DNA of 64,000 nucleotides from Scardovia inopinata JCM 12537 (GTDB lineage Bacteria; Actinomycetota; Actinomycetes; Actinomycetales; Bifidobacteriaceae): NCBI RefSeq assembly GCF_001042695.1, contig NZ_AP012334.1, positions 186,001 to 250,000 of the forward strand, read 5' to 3'. Shown piece by piece: positions 28,701 to 36,045 of this stretch (position 1 is its first letter; each line of letters starts with the position of its first letter). The notes under the pieces were generated by a model. It saw only the letters and a program-made list of their open reading frames with translations, ran no database searches and was not told where the DNA came from. The position numbers and the translations under genes were made by a program.

Positions 28701-29324
28701 GATCTTGACGTTTACAAGAATGGCACCCCAATCAAGTACACAGTCCAGGAGGTTAATACCCCTGAAGGCTACACTGCCAAGATCACAGGTGACGCTACCC
28801 AGGGTTATACCATTACCAATGAGCATACTCCAGAGGTAACTGCTGTATCTGTGGCCAAGGTTTGGGATGATAAGAATAATGCGGATAAGATCCGTCCGGA
28901 TTCTGTTCAAGTTCAGCTTTATGCTGATGGTGTTGCCACAGGTGACCCTGTTACTTTGAATGCTGCTAACAGCTGGAAGTATCAGTGGACTGGTCTGGCT
29001 AAGAACAAGGCTGGCAAGGCCATCGCCTACACAGTCAAGGAAGTCAATACTCCTAAGGGATACACGGCTGCTGTGACTGGTGATGCTGAGACTGGGTTCA
29101 CCATTACCAATACCCATCCGGTAAAGCCTCCAACACCTACAACTCCTCCTACGCCAAATAAACCCAGCAAGCCAGTAACTCCTCCGACTCCCAACAAGCC
29201 GCAGAAGCCAAAGCTGGCCCGCACTGGTACCGGCTTTATTGCCCTGGCTTCTGGTGTTCTGGTTGCTGCCGTTTTGGCTGTAATCCTCCTGGCCGTCCGT
29301 CGTCGTTCTGCAGATAAGGATTAG
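25764..29324 (+). CDS. LARTG-anchored adhesin with eight Cna-B repeats
   Basis: This 1186-residue surface protein has a signal peptide ending near IAYAAG, an N-terminal region of about 300 residues that resembles the paired Ig-like ligand-binding domains of Cna/MSCRAMM adhesins, eight Cna-B (SpaA-like) stalk repeats from about residue 343, a Pro/Thr/Lys wall spacer, LARTG near 1150, a membrane helix and an RRRSADKD tail. AAAGGAG precedes the ATG. The ligand is unknown. Codon use changes inside the gene: the binding region and repeats 1-2 are AT-rich, whereas repeats 4-8 match the neighbouring genes. Repeats 4-5 and 7-8 are nearly identical in DNA at an offset of 897 bases. It is not in the pilus operon; a housekeeping sortase would anchor it. 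Confidence 0.88.
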   Translation: MRWGKTKFLTKHRKFNFTQLIPVLFAIFAMLVSNVPSSIAYAAGSDVSSDVTSVSVNPGHINDGGKTTFKMSYDDHAQKIRGGDTITVNWPSSGTVYGEGYSKTIDLFIDGVNVGVLKVTPQNAVVTFNDNINDMENVHGWAEFDIEGRNLADTSDENTGSFTISSGGYSTSVSVTKPKSGTTGVFYYKTGDMQPSDTDHVRWFLNMNNEKAYVDGRIYIKDQIQPGQTLDTTSFDITVDGYRTGHYNGKDAIANFEKDFPGSSISVDAASGELTVVVPQDQANLNSFSIMYLTSVDDYNQKQFDNKSQAWYHEHNKDAVNGKEFDHTVQNVNADGGIDGQNKTTASVKKVWDDNNNSMHKRPSSILVQLYANNKVTGQPVTLSSANNWEYKWDSLVKNVKGAPVKYTAREVTVPTGYKSTSTSTGVNEITLTNKYESVEKIDITGKKVWDDADNQDGVRPSAVTITLLQNGKEYQTTQATAANNWKYSFNQVPKTDSNGNAYTYTVKEAAVEGYTSKVSGYNVTNIRTPGKTSLFVAKNWCDADNQDGTRPSSVQVQLYADGVATGDPVTLSEANKWSYTFTGLPVNARGNKIAYTVKEVNTPKGYTSVVTGDATKGYILTNKHTPEATAVSVVKKWSDADNQDGTRTSSVQVQLYADGVATGDPVILNAANSWKYQWTGLKAKNNGAAVAYTVKEVNTPAGYTAEVSGDQTSGYTLTNKHAPEVTAVCVAKKWVDADNQDGTRPDSVQVQLYADGQAQGDPVTLNAANSWKYQWTGLAKNKAGKAIAYTVKEVSEAKGYTAAVVGDATTGYLVTNTHTPEVTRVYGHKVWNDNNNQDGTRPKTIIVRLTANGGTAKDAAGQEVKPLTVGDSDGWKFSFNNLPVYKDGHKIVYAITEDSNDGYQQKFDLSYTHEHEYTITNTHTPGKTSLSVAKNWSDADNQDGTRTSSVQVQLYADGVATGDPVTLNAENQWKYNWSDLDVYKNGTPIKYTVQEVNTPEGYTAKITGDATQGYTITNEHTPEVTAVSVAKVWDDKNNADKIRPDSVQVQLYADGVATGDPVTLNAANSWKYQWTGLAKNKAGKAIAYTVKEVNTPKGYTAAVTGDAETGFTITNTHPVKPPTPTTPPTPNKPSKPVTPPTPNKPQKPKLARTGTGFIALASGVLVAAVLAVILLAVRRRSADKD
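27675..29044 (+). repeat. duplicated Cna-B coding blocks, 897-base period
   Basis: Segment 27675 onward (about 77 bases in repeat 4) is identical to 28572 onward in repeat 7, and 28051-28147 in repeat 5 differs by one base from 28948-29044 in repeat 8. Both pairs share an offset of 897 bases, exactly 299 codons or three repeats. Confidence 0.85.
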
Positions 29325-29426
29325 TTCTGCTACAACTCCGCCGCTCATGGAGAGCTCTGGAGTTGAGAGTTCTAGAGTCCGCATTCTGACCTATCAGGAT
29401 GACATCCATAAGGATGGATGACCGCG

Positions 29427-29463
29427 AAAAGCCGAGCCCGCCTCACAGCGGGTCCGGCTTTTT
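29427..29463 (+). terminator. Rho-independent terminator of the adhesin gene
   Basis: AAAAGCCG-A-GCCCGC pairs with GCGGGT-C-CGGCTTTT around a 6-base loop and is followed by TTTGTTTTTGG. Confidence 0.85.
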
Positions 29464-29623
29464 GTTTTTGGCAAAGACTAAGATTATATACCAGTGAGTC
29501 AAATGGTAGCCTAATAGTAGGGGGAAAGATGCCGTTAGCATGTGCTTGGCTTTGTGCAGGTAAAATAGCGGCAATACCGTTTGAACACAGATATAAGCAA
29601 GTTTCTCATACCCGAGGTGCCTT

Positions 29624-30586
29624 ATGCATGAAATAATCCCTGTTTTCTTTACAACTGACGAGTACTATGCCCCATACCTGTCTGTGGCACTCACCTCTCT
29701 GATTGCCAATACGGACCCCACCGCAGATAAATCTTACAGAATCATCATTGTTTACCATGATTTGAGCAAAGAAGCCCAGGACATATTCCGGTCCATGGCT
29801 ACCAATCATGTAGCTATTGAGCTCTATCCGATTGAATCCTACATGCTGGAATCTATTAATTCGGACCGGAATAAGCTCAGGCAAGATTATGTGACCATGA
29901 CTATCTACTTCCGTCTCTTTATTTCGCAGATGTTCCCGGATTTGGACAAAGCCATCTATTTGGATGCTGATACGATCACTAATGTTGATATAGCTGAGCT
30001 CTACCACATCGATTTGGGGGATAACTTAATTGGCGCGGTGAACGACAACTTCGTTGCCGCAACCCCTGAGACCTCCGACTATGTGCTCGATGCTTTGGGC
30101 ATTCCGGCAAGCGACTACATCAACTCCGGGGTTTTACTCATGAACCTTAAAGCCATGCGGGAAAAACATTTTGTTGATCGCTTCACCAGTCTGCTCAACA
30201 CCTACCATGTGGAATCCATCGCCGTGGATCAGGATTACCTGAACGTAATGTGCAAGGGGAAAATTCTGATGCTGGGCTATGAGTGGAACACCATGATGGC
30301 TGACGGAACCGAGGGGCCAGCTCATCCCAAGATTATTCACTACAATCTCTTTAGAAAGCCCTGGCATTACAGAGATGCCATCAATGCCGATTATTTCTGG
30401 CGTTACGCTGAAGGGTCTGCCTATTACCCTCAGTTGGTTTCCACAGTAGAGAATTTTACTGAAACGGACGTAAACTCTGACGCCCGTAAAAAAGCCCGTC
30501 TGGTTGCTGACGCAATCCGTATGCCCCACAATGAGGTCACCTTCCGCAAGTTGCAGGAGAAGGGAGTGCAAATTACCCTGAACTAG
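29624..30586 (+). CDS. glycosyltransferase family 8 protein
   Basis: This 320-residue cytoplasmic enzyme has the GT8 fold. The nucleotide-sugar and metal-binding DxD motif is in YLDADTITN, and later family blocks NSGVLLMNL, DQDYLN and KIIHYNLFRKPW are in order. GT8 enzymes of this kind transfer glucose or galactose to lipopolysaccharide, teichoic acid or adhesins; no acceptor can be read from the sequence. GAGG precedes the ATG. It follows the adhesin gene but sits behind a strong terminator, so it has its own promoter. Modification of the neighbouring surface proteins is possible but unproven. Confidence 0.88.
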   Translation: MHEIIPVFFTTDEYYAPYLSVALTSLIANTDPTADKSYRIIIVYHDLSKEAQDIFRSMATNHVAIELYPIESYMLESINSDRNKLRQDYVTMTIYFRLFISQMFPDLDKAIYLDADTITNVDIAELYHIDLGDNLIGAVNDNFVAATPETSDYVLDALGIPASDYINSGVLLMNLKAMREKHFVDRFTSLLNTYHVESIAVDQDYLNVMCKGKILMLGYEWNTMMADGTEGPAHPKIIHYNLFRKPWHYRDAINADYFWRYAEGSAYYPQLVSTVENFTETDVNSDARKKARLVADAIRMPHNEVTFRKLQEKGVQITLN

Positions 30587-30720
30587 GGGATACGGGGGAG
30601 TATATAGGCTTTTAAGACCAAGGCGAAAATTTTAGGCTAGAGCCAAGGCCTGTGCTAGAGGCTGTTTGTCAGAGATGGTATTTTCCCCATTTCCCCACAA
30701 GCGCAATTCCGACACGCGAT

Positions 30721-30748
30721 TTGACAAATCTGAGATTGCCACTAACCT
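30721..30748 (+). promoter_or_regulatory. promoter of the initiator tRNA gene
   Basis: TTGACA (30721-30726) is a perfect -35, followed after 16 bases by TAACCT as -10. A small dyad, GCTGTTT-T-AAACAGC (30756-30770), lies just before the tRNA. Confidence 0.55.
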
Positions 30749-30773
30749 TGTAAGAGCTGTTTTAAACAGCCGT

Positions 30774-30850
30774 CGCGGGATGGAGCAGCTCGGTAGCTCG
30801 CTGGGCTCATAACCCAGAGGTCACAGGTTCAAATCCTGTTCCCGCTACCA
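30774..30850 (+). tRNA. initiator tRNA-fMet (CAU)
   Basis: The 77-base gene folds into a full cloverleaf and encodes its CCA end. The anticodon loop is CTCATAA. Initiator marks are present: position 1 (C) cannot pair with position 72 (T), and the anticodon stem carries GGG opposite CCC. Its 3' 22 bases overlap, on the other strand, the end of the small membrane protein gene. Confidence 0.96.
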
Positions 30851-31383
30851 GGAAACCGCTCGGAATCGTGGGATTCCAGCGGTTTTTGCTTTTTCTGCTT
30901 TCCTTTGCTTCTTTGCCAGAGGACCAGCATAACCACTGTTAACAGTAGAAGGAGAAATGTTGCAACGTTAGCATAAACAGAAGCCTTTGCTGCTGGCAGG
31001 GTAGAACGAATGGCATGAACGCTTTCATAAAGCGCCCCATCTTTACTGTAGCGATAAAAAGTTGTACTGTGTCCTTTTACATATTTGGAAGGATTATTAA
31101 CTCCCACCTGATCCTCAGAACCATCATCAAGCCGTACTGTTAAGGTATAGGTTTCTCGGATTGTTGTGGTGCGATTGGTAGGATGGGATACCCCTGTAGT
31201 TTTCACAGCATTTTCAGGAGACGCCTGCACCTCTGTATAAGAGATGGGGGACTGATATACGAAAATGTTCAGTACAATAGATATCACCAGCGATATAGCA
31301 AAGAGAAGGGCAGCTATACTAGTCTGCTTTTTTAATTTCTGCGAATCAAACCGATCAGATGATTTCTTCTGTTCCTGCTGCAT
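30829..31383 (-). CDS. small membrane protein with two helices, function unknown
   Basis: This 184-residue protein has one membrane helix at about 26-46, an extracytoplasmic domain of about 80 residues including TYTLTVRLDDGS and a tyrosine-rich strand, and a second helix near 140-160, then a basic tail. The plan resembles DUF3592-type proteins, but the match is weak. The start is ATG 31383 with GGAGAGG upstream; the GTG three codons earlier overlaps that site. The last 18 codons run through the tRNA terminator and into the tRNA gene on the opposite strand. Confidence 0.65.
   Translation of the reverse strand: MQQEQKKSSDRFDSQKLKKQTSIAALLFAISLVISIVLNIFVYQSPISYTEVQASPENAVKTTGVSHPTNRTTTIRETYTLTVRLDDGSEDQVGVNNPSKYVKGHSTTFYRYSKDGALYESVHAIRSTLPAAKASVYANVATFLLLLLTVVMLVLWQRSKGKQKKQKPLESHDSERFPGSGNRI
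30853..30885. terminator. terminator of the tRNA, probably bidirectional
   Basis: AAACCGCT-C-GGAATC pairs with GATTCC-A-GCGGTTT around a 4-base loop, followed by TTTGCTTTTTC on the plus strand. It lies inside the C-terminal codons of the opposing gene. Confidence 0.85.
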
Positions 31384-31751
31384 TGCTGTCACCTCTCCGA
31401 TTAGGGATTAATTATTGAAAAAAGCTGAAGATATTTTTGGAGATTTCCCTTAGTTTATCACGATATTCTTGGATACTCAACCTGGTTCCTTTCCCTTGAT
31501 CGTTGCCTTGTTCTCGGAGTGTCGAGTTGAAAAAATGTAATATACATACTATACATTGTATATGTGTAAATAATATGCGAATTAAGTGAACCTTATTGTT
31601 ATATGCAAAGACTGGGGAAAATTATATGTGGATTTGGCGATACGAATCTGGTTCGTTCGCTGAAGGACACTGCTGACTGGGTTAAAAATGATACTAACTG
31701 TGCTCAGAAACTGTGTTCAGATTGATCTTTTGACATGGGAGGTGCGACGAT
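31384..31751. other. 368-base divergent region before the MFS gene
   Basis: It holds a small AT-rich dyad at 31540-31563 and otherwise no feature I can support. Confidence 0.4.
31540..31563. promoter_or_regulatory. AT-rich dyad, candidate operator of the MFS gene
   Basis: ATATACA and TGTATAT flank a 10-base spacer. TetR, MarR and PadR repressors of efflux pumps often bind such sites, but no regulator gene is adjacent. Confidence 0.3.
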
Positions 31752-33032
31752 ATGAGATTGGCTGATAAGTATACATATAACTTTCGGCAGCTGATATTGG
31801 GCAAGAGTTTCCTCAATATTGCCGATAGTTTTTATGCCGTTGCCCTCACCGTTGCCCTGGTAAAAGCCTATAACATTGAAGCCGGATCCTTATCAATTTT
31901 TACTCTTGTATCTATGCTGCCTGCCATGGTTGGCTTCCTCTTTGGGCATCTGATTGACCGGATCGTCGATAAGAAAAAATGGCTGGTCATTTTGCAGTCA
32001 GTTTACCTCGTTCTTGTAACGGTGATTATACTGTGCCTGCTTTCTCACTGGCCACTGGTTATTCTTTTCTTTATTAATTTCCTCTTCTACCTGGTAAGCA
32101 CTGTTATCGGTGCCCTGGATACCAGCGTTGTTCCCCAGGCTCTGGATGATAATGAAGATCTCATTGAGAAATCTGTTGACATTCAGTATCTCACCTCAAA
32201 CATTCTGAATATTGCAGCGAATTTCCTGGCATCAGTGCTCCTGGGCCTGGTCTCTTACTTTGTGGTTTTGAACATCAGCATCCCCTTCTTCATTGCCGGT
32301 ATTTTCTTTTTCTGGAGTATGCACATTACTCCGAGAAAAATGCATATACAGGAAATAGATACCGACCCAAGCAGGGAGGGCGCACACGCTGCAGGTATGG
32401 ATCGCCTTCACGGATATCTTCAGGATGTGCGGGCCTCTCTGTCTTATTTCGCCCAGCAGAAGGTTTCGTCTTCCATTATTCTTATTGAGGCTTTTCTCAG
32501 CGGGGCCCTGGACGTGTTGATAGCGCTCATGCCCCTCTATCTCATCTCTATCCGTGTGAACGTGAAGAGGCTGGGATTTGTCCTTGCTGTTCAGCAGGGG
32601 TCAGATCTTCTGGGTTCCCTGCTTGCCCCATTTATTAAGATCAAACCAACTCACTTCTTCTGCTGGGATTATATGATTTCCGGGACCGCTCTGCTTCTGG
32701 TCTTTCTAGTCCCCTCTGTGGGAGCAAAACTGGCTCTTTTCGCCCTGGGCTTTGTGACTATTGGGATCTCCGGCAACTACTTCAGCAAGATGCTGTTTGG
32801 TTCCTACGAACACAGTCGGCTGGGAAGCGTAGATACCATCATTCGGGCTCTTTATGCAATTTTTGGAATTATTTTTCTGATTGTTCCTCTTTTCTACAGC
32901 AATGTTTATGTTCTGGGAATTGTGTTTAACGCCCTGACCATAGCCTTTGGCATTGGGCTGGCTCTCATCATTTATGGTTCTGCCTTCTTCCGCAGACGGG
33001 CGATTGAGGGAAACGCTGTCAGTAAAAGTTGA
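31752..33032 (+). CDS. major facilitator superfamily transporter, efflux-like
   Basis: This 426-residue protein has about twelve hydrophobic segments over its full length. The loop after helix 2, GHLIDRIVDKKKW, is the MFS motif A region. Overall it resembles the MefA-like drug or macrolide efflux group; no substrate can be deduced. GGGAGG precedes the ATG at slightly long spacing. It is a single gene between the small membrane protein and the ATP synthase operon. Confidence 0.82.
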   Translation: MRLADKYTYNFRQLILGKSFLNIADSFYAVALTVALVKAYNIEAGSLSIFTLVSMLPAMVGFLFGHLIDRIVDKKKWLVILQSVYLVLVTVIILCLLSHWPLVILFFINFLFYLVSTVIGALDTSVVPQALDDNEDLIEKSVDIQYLTSNILNIAANFLASVLLGLVSYFVVLNISIPFFIAGIFFFWSMHITPRKMHIQEIDTDPSREGAHAAGMDRLHGYLQDVRASLSYFAQQKVSSSIILIEAFLSGALDVLIALMPLYLISIRVNVKRLGFVLAVQQGSDLLGSLLAPFIKIKPTHFFCWDYMISGTALLLVFLVPSVGAKLALFALGFVTIGISGNYFSKMLFGSYEHSRLGSVDTIIRALYAIFGIIFLIVPLFYSNVYVLGIVFNALTIAFGIGLALIIYGSAFFRRRAIEGNAVSKS

Positions 33033-33225
33033 GCAATGGCCCTTGGCCGCGTTATGATGGTAAACAAAAGGGGCGGCAGCCCCTTAAAACGCTTACAAAT
33101 CCAAGACGCAGCATTTGCTTGCTGAGTCTGGCAGCTGAAAGTCACGAAACGCGCAGGCAGTGCACAGGTACTTTTTTCGCGTTCAAGGACTATAGTTAGT
33201 CGGGTTTGTATAAAGGAGGCGATAT

Positions 33226-34068
33226 ATGACTGGTTTTCTGGGACATAGTATCCTTGGCGCTTATACAGCGGCACAGTCATCCGTCACTTTGTCAGCTATG
33301 AAACTTCCTAAGCTTCCTGGACTGGAAGATTTTCTCCCTGAACAGAATCTCTTTCAGGGAACTTTCTTTGCCATGAACCGGATTATTATGATCCGCCTCA
33401 TCATGACCTTCCTGATTGTCCTCATCCTTGGTATTACTGCGGCCCGGGCAAAACTGATCCCCAGCCGCTGGCAGGGAGCAGTGGAATGGGTAATTGAGTT
33501 TGTTCAAAACAATATTACCTTCCAGGTAATGGGTGAACTTCGCGGGAAAAAATACACGCCCCTGATTACATCAATTTTTTTGACGATTGCATGTTTTAAT
33601 CTGTGCGGTGTTATTCCCGGAGCTAATATAGCGGCAACAGCAACAGTGGTTATGCCCCTCTTTTTTGCCCTAGTCACAGTCTTCAATTATTGCTGGACGG
33701 CTCATAAGGAGCAGGGTTTCTTCAAGTTCCTGCGCAACGAGATGTTCCCCCCGGGAGTTCCCTGGCCGGTATACATTATTCTCGCCCCTATTCAGCTGCT
33801 GGAAATATTTATTTTCCGGCCCCTGTCCCTGACACTGCGACTCTTTGCCAACATGATTTCTGGCCATTTAATTGTGGCCATCTGCTTCTGCCTGACTCAG
33901 TTCTACCTGGTTTCGCAGGCAGGTCCCATCAAGATTGTTGGCGGGGTATGGTTCCTGGGCGGCTTTGTTCTCACCTGCTTTGAGATATTCGTTGCCCTGC
34001 TTCAGGCCTATATTTTCGCGGTGCTGACTACAGTTTACATCAACTCCAGCTTCCCTGAGGCTGAGTGA
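33226..34068 (+). CDS. atpB: ATP synthase Fo subunit a
   Basis: Subunit a forms the proton half-channels against the c ring. The 280-residue membrane protein has the essential Arg205 in LSLTLRLFANMISGH. AAAGGAGG precedes the ATG. It opens the atpBEFHAGDC operon; no atpI is seen before it. A 242-base gap containing AT-rich sequence and repeats of CTTAAG separates it from atpE. Confidence 0.97.
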   Translation: MTGFLGHSILGAYTAAQSSVTLSAMKLPKLPGLEDFLPEQNLFQGTFFAMNRIIMIRLIMTFLIVLILGITAARAKLIPSRWQGAVEWVIEFVQNNITFQVMGELRGKKYTPLITSIFLTIACFNLCGVIPGANIAATATVVMPLFFALVTVFNYCWTAHKEQGFFKFLRNEMFPPGVPWPVYIILAPIQLLEIFIFRPLSLTLRLFANMISGHLIVAICFCLTQFYLVSQAGPIKIVGGVWFLGGFVLTCFEIFVALLQAYIFAVLTTVYINSSFPEAE

Positions 34069-34310
34069 TGAGAGACAAAGCCCGTGCCGTAAATGAAGAA
34101 TGGCATCATAACTGAATAACTGAATAATGATAAGTAAGGTACTTACGCAGATAAATGCATAGTGCAATAATGCATAAGTAGTATATAAGAAAAAGAAAAA
34201 ATAAGATAAGACTTAAGGAAACTTAAGACACAGACAGAAGGACCTGCCTCGGCAGAGTCAGGCTGGATGTGTTAAATTTTACGACGACAGTCGCAATAAG
34301 GAGGAAACAC

Positions 34311-34541
34311 ATGGATCTCGTGACACTCGCAGCAGTTGGCGGAAACCTCAGCGTTCTTGGCTATGGTTTGGCCACCCTTGGGCCCAGCATTGGCTTGGGT
34401 ATGATCTTCGGCAAGGCTTTGGAATCCACTGCCCGTCAGCCTGAGGTCAGCAATAAGCTCAACACCATTATGTACATTGGCTTCGCTGTGGTTGAGGTTC
34501 TTGCTCTGCTTGGTTTCGTTGCCTTCCTGATGGCTAAGTAG
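34311..34541 (+). CDS. atpE: ATP synthase Fo subunit c
   Basis: The c subunit makes the rotor ring. The 76-residue protein is two helices joined by the polar loop ARQPE (41-45), and Glu62 in the second helix carries the proton. Glu, not a sodium-type pattern, suggests H+ coupling. The start is ATG 34311, after AAGGAGG; the frame extends upstream without support. Confidence 0.97.
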   Translation: MDLVTLAAVGGNLSVLGYGLATLGPSIGLGMIFGKALESTARQPEVSNKLNTIMYIGFAVVEVLALLGFVAFLMAK

Positions 34542-34620
34542 CCTTTGCTGGATACTTCCAGAAATCACAACGAAATCAGTAAGTCGATGCGCAATTGCAA
34601 TTACTTCAAGGAGGCAAGCA

Positions 34621-35169
34621 GTGATTCTCGCTGAAAAGGTGAGCGGTACTGAGCTTTTCTTGCCAGAAACATATGACATGTTCTGGTCGTTTGTCATCCT
34701 CGTGATTCTGGGCATCTTTTTCTTCGTCTTCTTCATGCCTAAGTTCCAGAAAATCTTTGATGAGCGTGCGTCTCGGATTGAGGGGAACATTTCCCAGGCT
34801 GAAAAAGCCAAAAAGGAAGCTGAAGAGGCCCGTCAAAAGTACGAGGATCGGCTGAAGAATGCCAGGGTAGAGGCTTCAAAGATTCGCGATAATGCCAGGG
34901 CTGAAGCATCAAATATCATTGCTGATGCCCGTTCCCGGGCAGAGTCTGAAGCTAAGCAGATCTCTGATAATGCTGAACGGTCTATTGAATCCCAGCAGCA
35001 GCAGGCTCTAGTCAGCCTGAAAGGGGAGGTTGGTGCTCTGGCTACGGCTTTGGCAGGAAAGATTCTCAATACTCAGCTTCAGCAGTCTGATGTTCAGGAT
35101 TCCATAATTGATTCCATGATTGCCAATCTGGAAACGTCAGGAAAGGCCGAAGGCTCACAGGGTGAGTGA
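34621..35169 (+). CDS. atpF: ATP synthase Fo subunit b
   Basis: Subunit b is the peripheral stalk that holds F1 still. The 182-residue protein has an N-terminal membrane helix (MFWSFVILVILGIFFFVFF) and then a long charged coiled coil. It starts with GTG, clearly marked by AAGGAGG 6 bases upstream. It lies between atpE and atpH. Confidence 0.96.
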   Translation: MILAEKVSGTELFLPETYDMFWSFVILVILGIFFFVFFMPKFQKIFDERASRIEGNISQAEKAKKEAEEARQKYEDRLKNARVEASKIRDNARAEASNIIADARSRAESEAKQISDNAERSIESQQQQALVSLKGEVGALATALAGKILNTQLQQSDVQDSIIDSMIANLETSGKAEGSQGE

Positions 35170-35215
35170 CATTATGCGGGTGAACAGATTGATGATCCTA
35201 GCGGGGAGGTGACAT

Positions 35216-36031
35216 ATGCGCGGAGAAATATCACTCGTATCTGAAAAGTCAGTGAGGGAACGATTCCTCCCACGACTGAAAGAGGCAGGCGAGTCGGCTG
35301 GTTCCATAGCTGAAGAACTCTTCGGTTTTTCTTCCGTTTTGGATTCAAACCGAAAATTGGAACGAGCATTAACAGACCCGGCCAGGAGCACTGCTGATAA
35401 GCAGGAGCTGCTCTCTGCCATTGTTGCTGATAAGGTTCAGCCTCTGACTCTGGAAATCCTCAAGGCTTTGACAGAATGCCAGTGGAGCCGGGTGGATCAC
35501 ATCTCCAACAGCGTGGAAGATCTGGCTATAGATGCTATTGCCTGCCAGGCGGATGCGGAAGGCAAGATTGGGCGAGTAGCGGTGGAATTGGCGAAAATTC
35601 ACTCAGCTCTTCTTAACCTGACTGCTGTCCGTTCCTACCTGTCCGATACCTACATACCTGCCGACAGGCGGGTGGAGTGTCTGAGGGCTCTTTTGGCTGG
35701 GAATGATCTTGACCCCATTACCATGAGGCTGGCAGAACATTCAACAAGAGATCTGCGCAACAGACGGTACTTGTCTACCTTGTCCTGGCTGATTGGGAAG
35801 ATCTCCGAACACAGCGGAGAAACGGTAGTGACCGTTACCTCAGCTGTCCCCCTGTCTGACACTCAGACTCAGAAAATAGCCGAGATTTATGCCCGCAAAC
35901 TTAATCATCCTGTTCATATCAACTCAGTCGTAGACAGTACCGTTATTGGCGGTCTGCGTGTACAGGTTGGAGCAGAAGTAACAGATACAACAGTTGTGGC
36001 ACAGCTGCGCCATTTGCAGCAGGTGCTGTAG
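35216..36031 (+). CDS. atpH: ATP synthase F1 subunit delta
   Basis: Delta links the b stalk to the top of F1. At 271 residues it is longer than the roughly 180-residue form of most bacteria, which is normal for actinobacteria. The conserved C-terminal strand is VDSTVIGGLRVQVG. GGGGAGGTGA precedes the ATG. Confidence 0.95.
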   Translation: MRGEISLVSEKSVRERFLPRLKEAGESAGSIAEELFGFSSVLDSNRKLERALTDPARSTADKQELLSAIVADKVQPLTLEILKALTECQWSRVDHISNSVEDLAIDAIACQADAEGKIGRVAVELAKIHSALLNLTAVRSYLSDTYIPADRRVECLRALLAGNDLDPITMRLAEHSTRDLRNRRYLSTLSWLIGKISEHSGETVVTVTSAVPLSDTQTQKIAEIYARKLNHPVHINSVVDSTVIGGLRVQVGAEVTDTTVVAQLRHLQQVL

Positions 36032-36045
36032 AAAAGGAGTGATCA

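Noticed and set aside
27498-29384. 628-codon open frame on the minus strand
   Set aside because: It is the mirror of the repeat-rich adhesin gene; the repeats keep the antisense frame free of stops.
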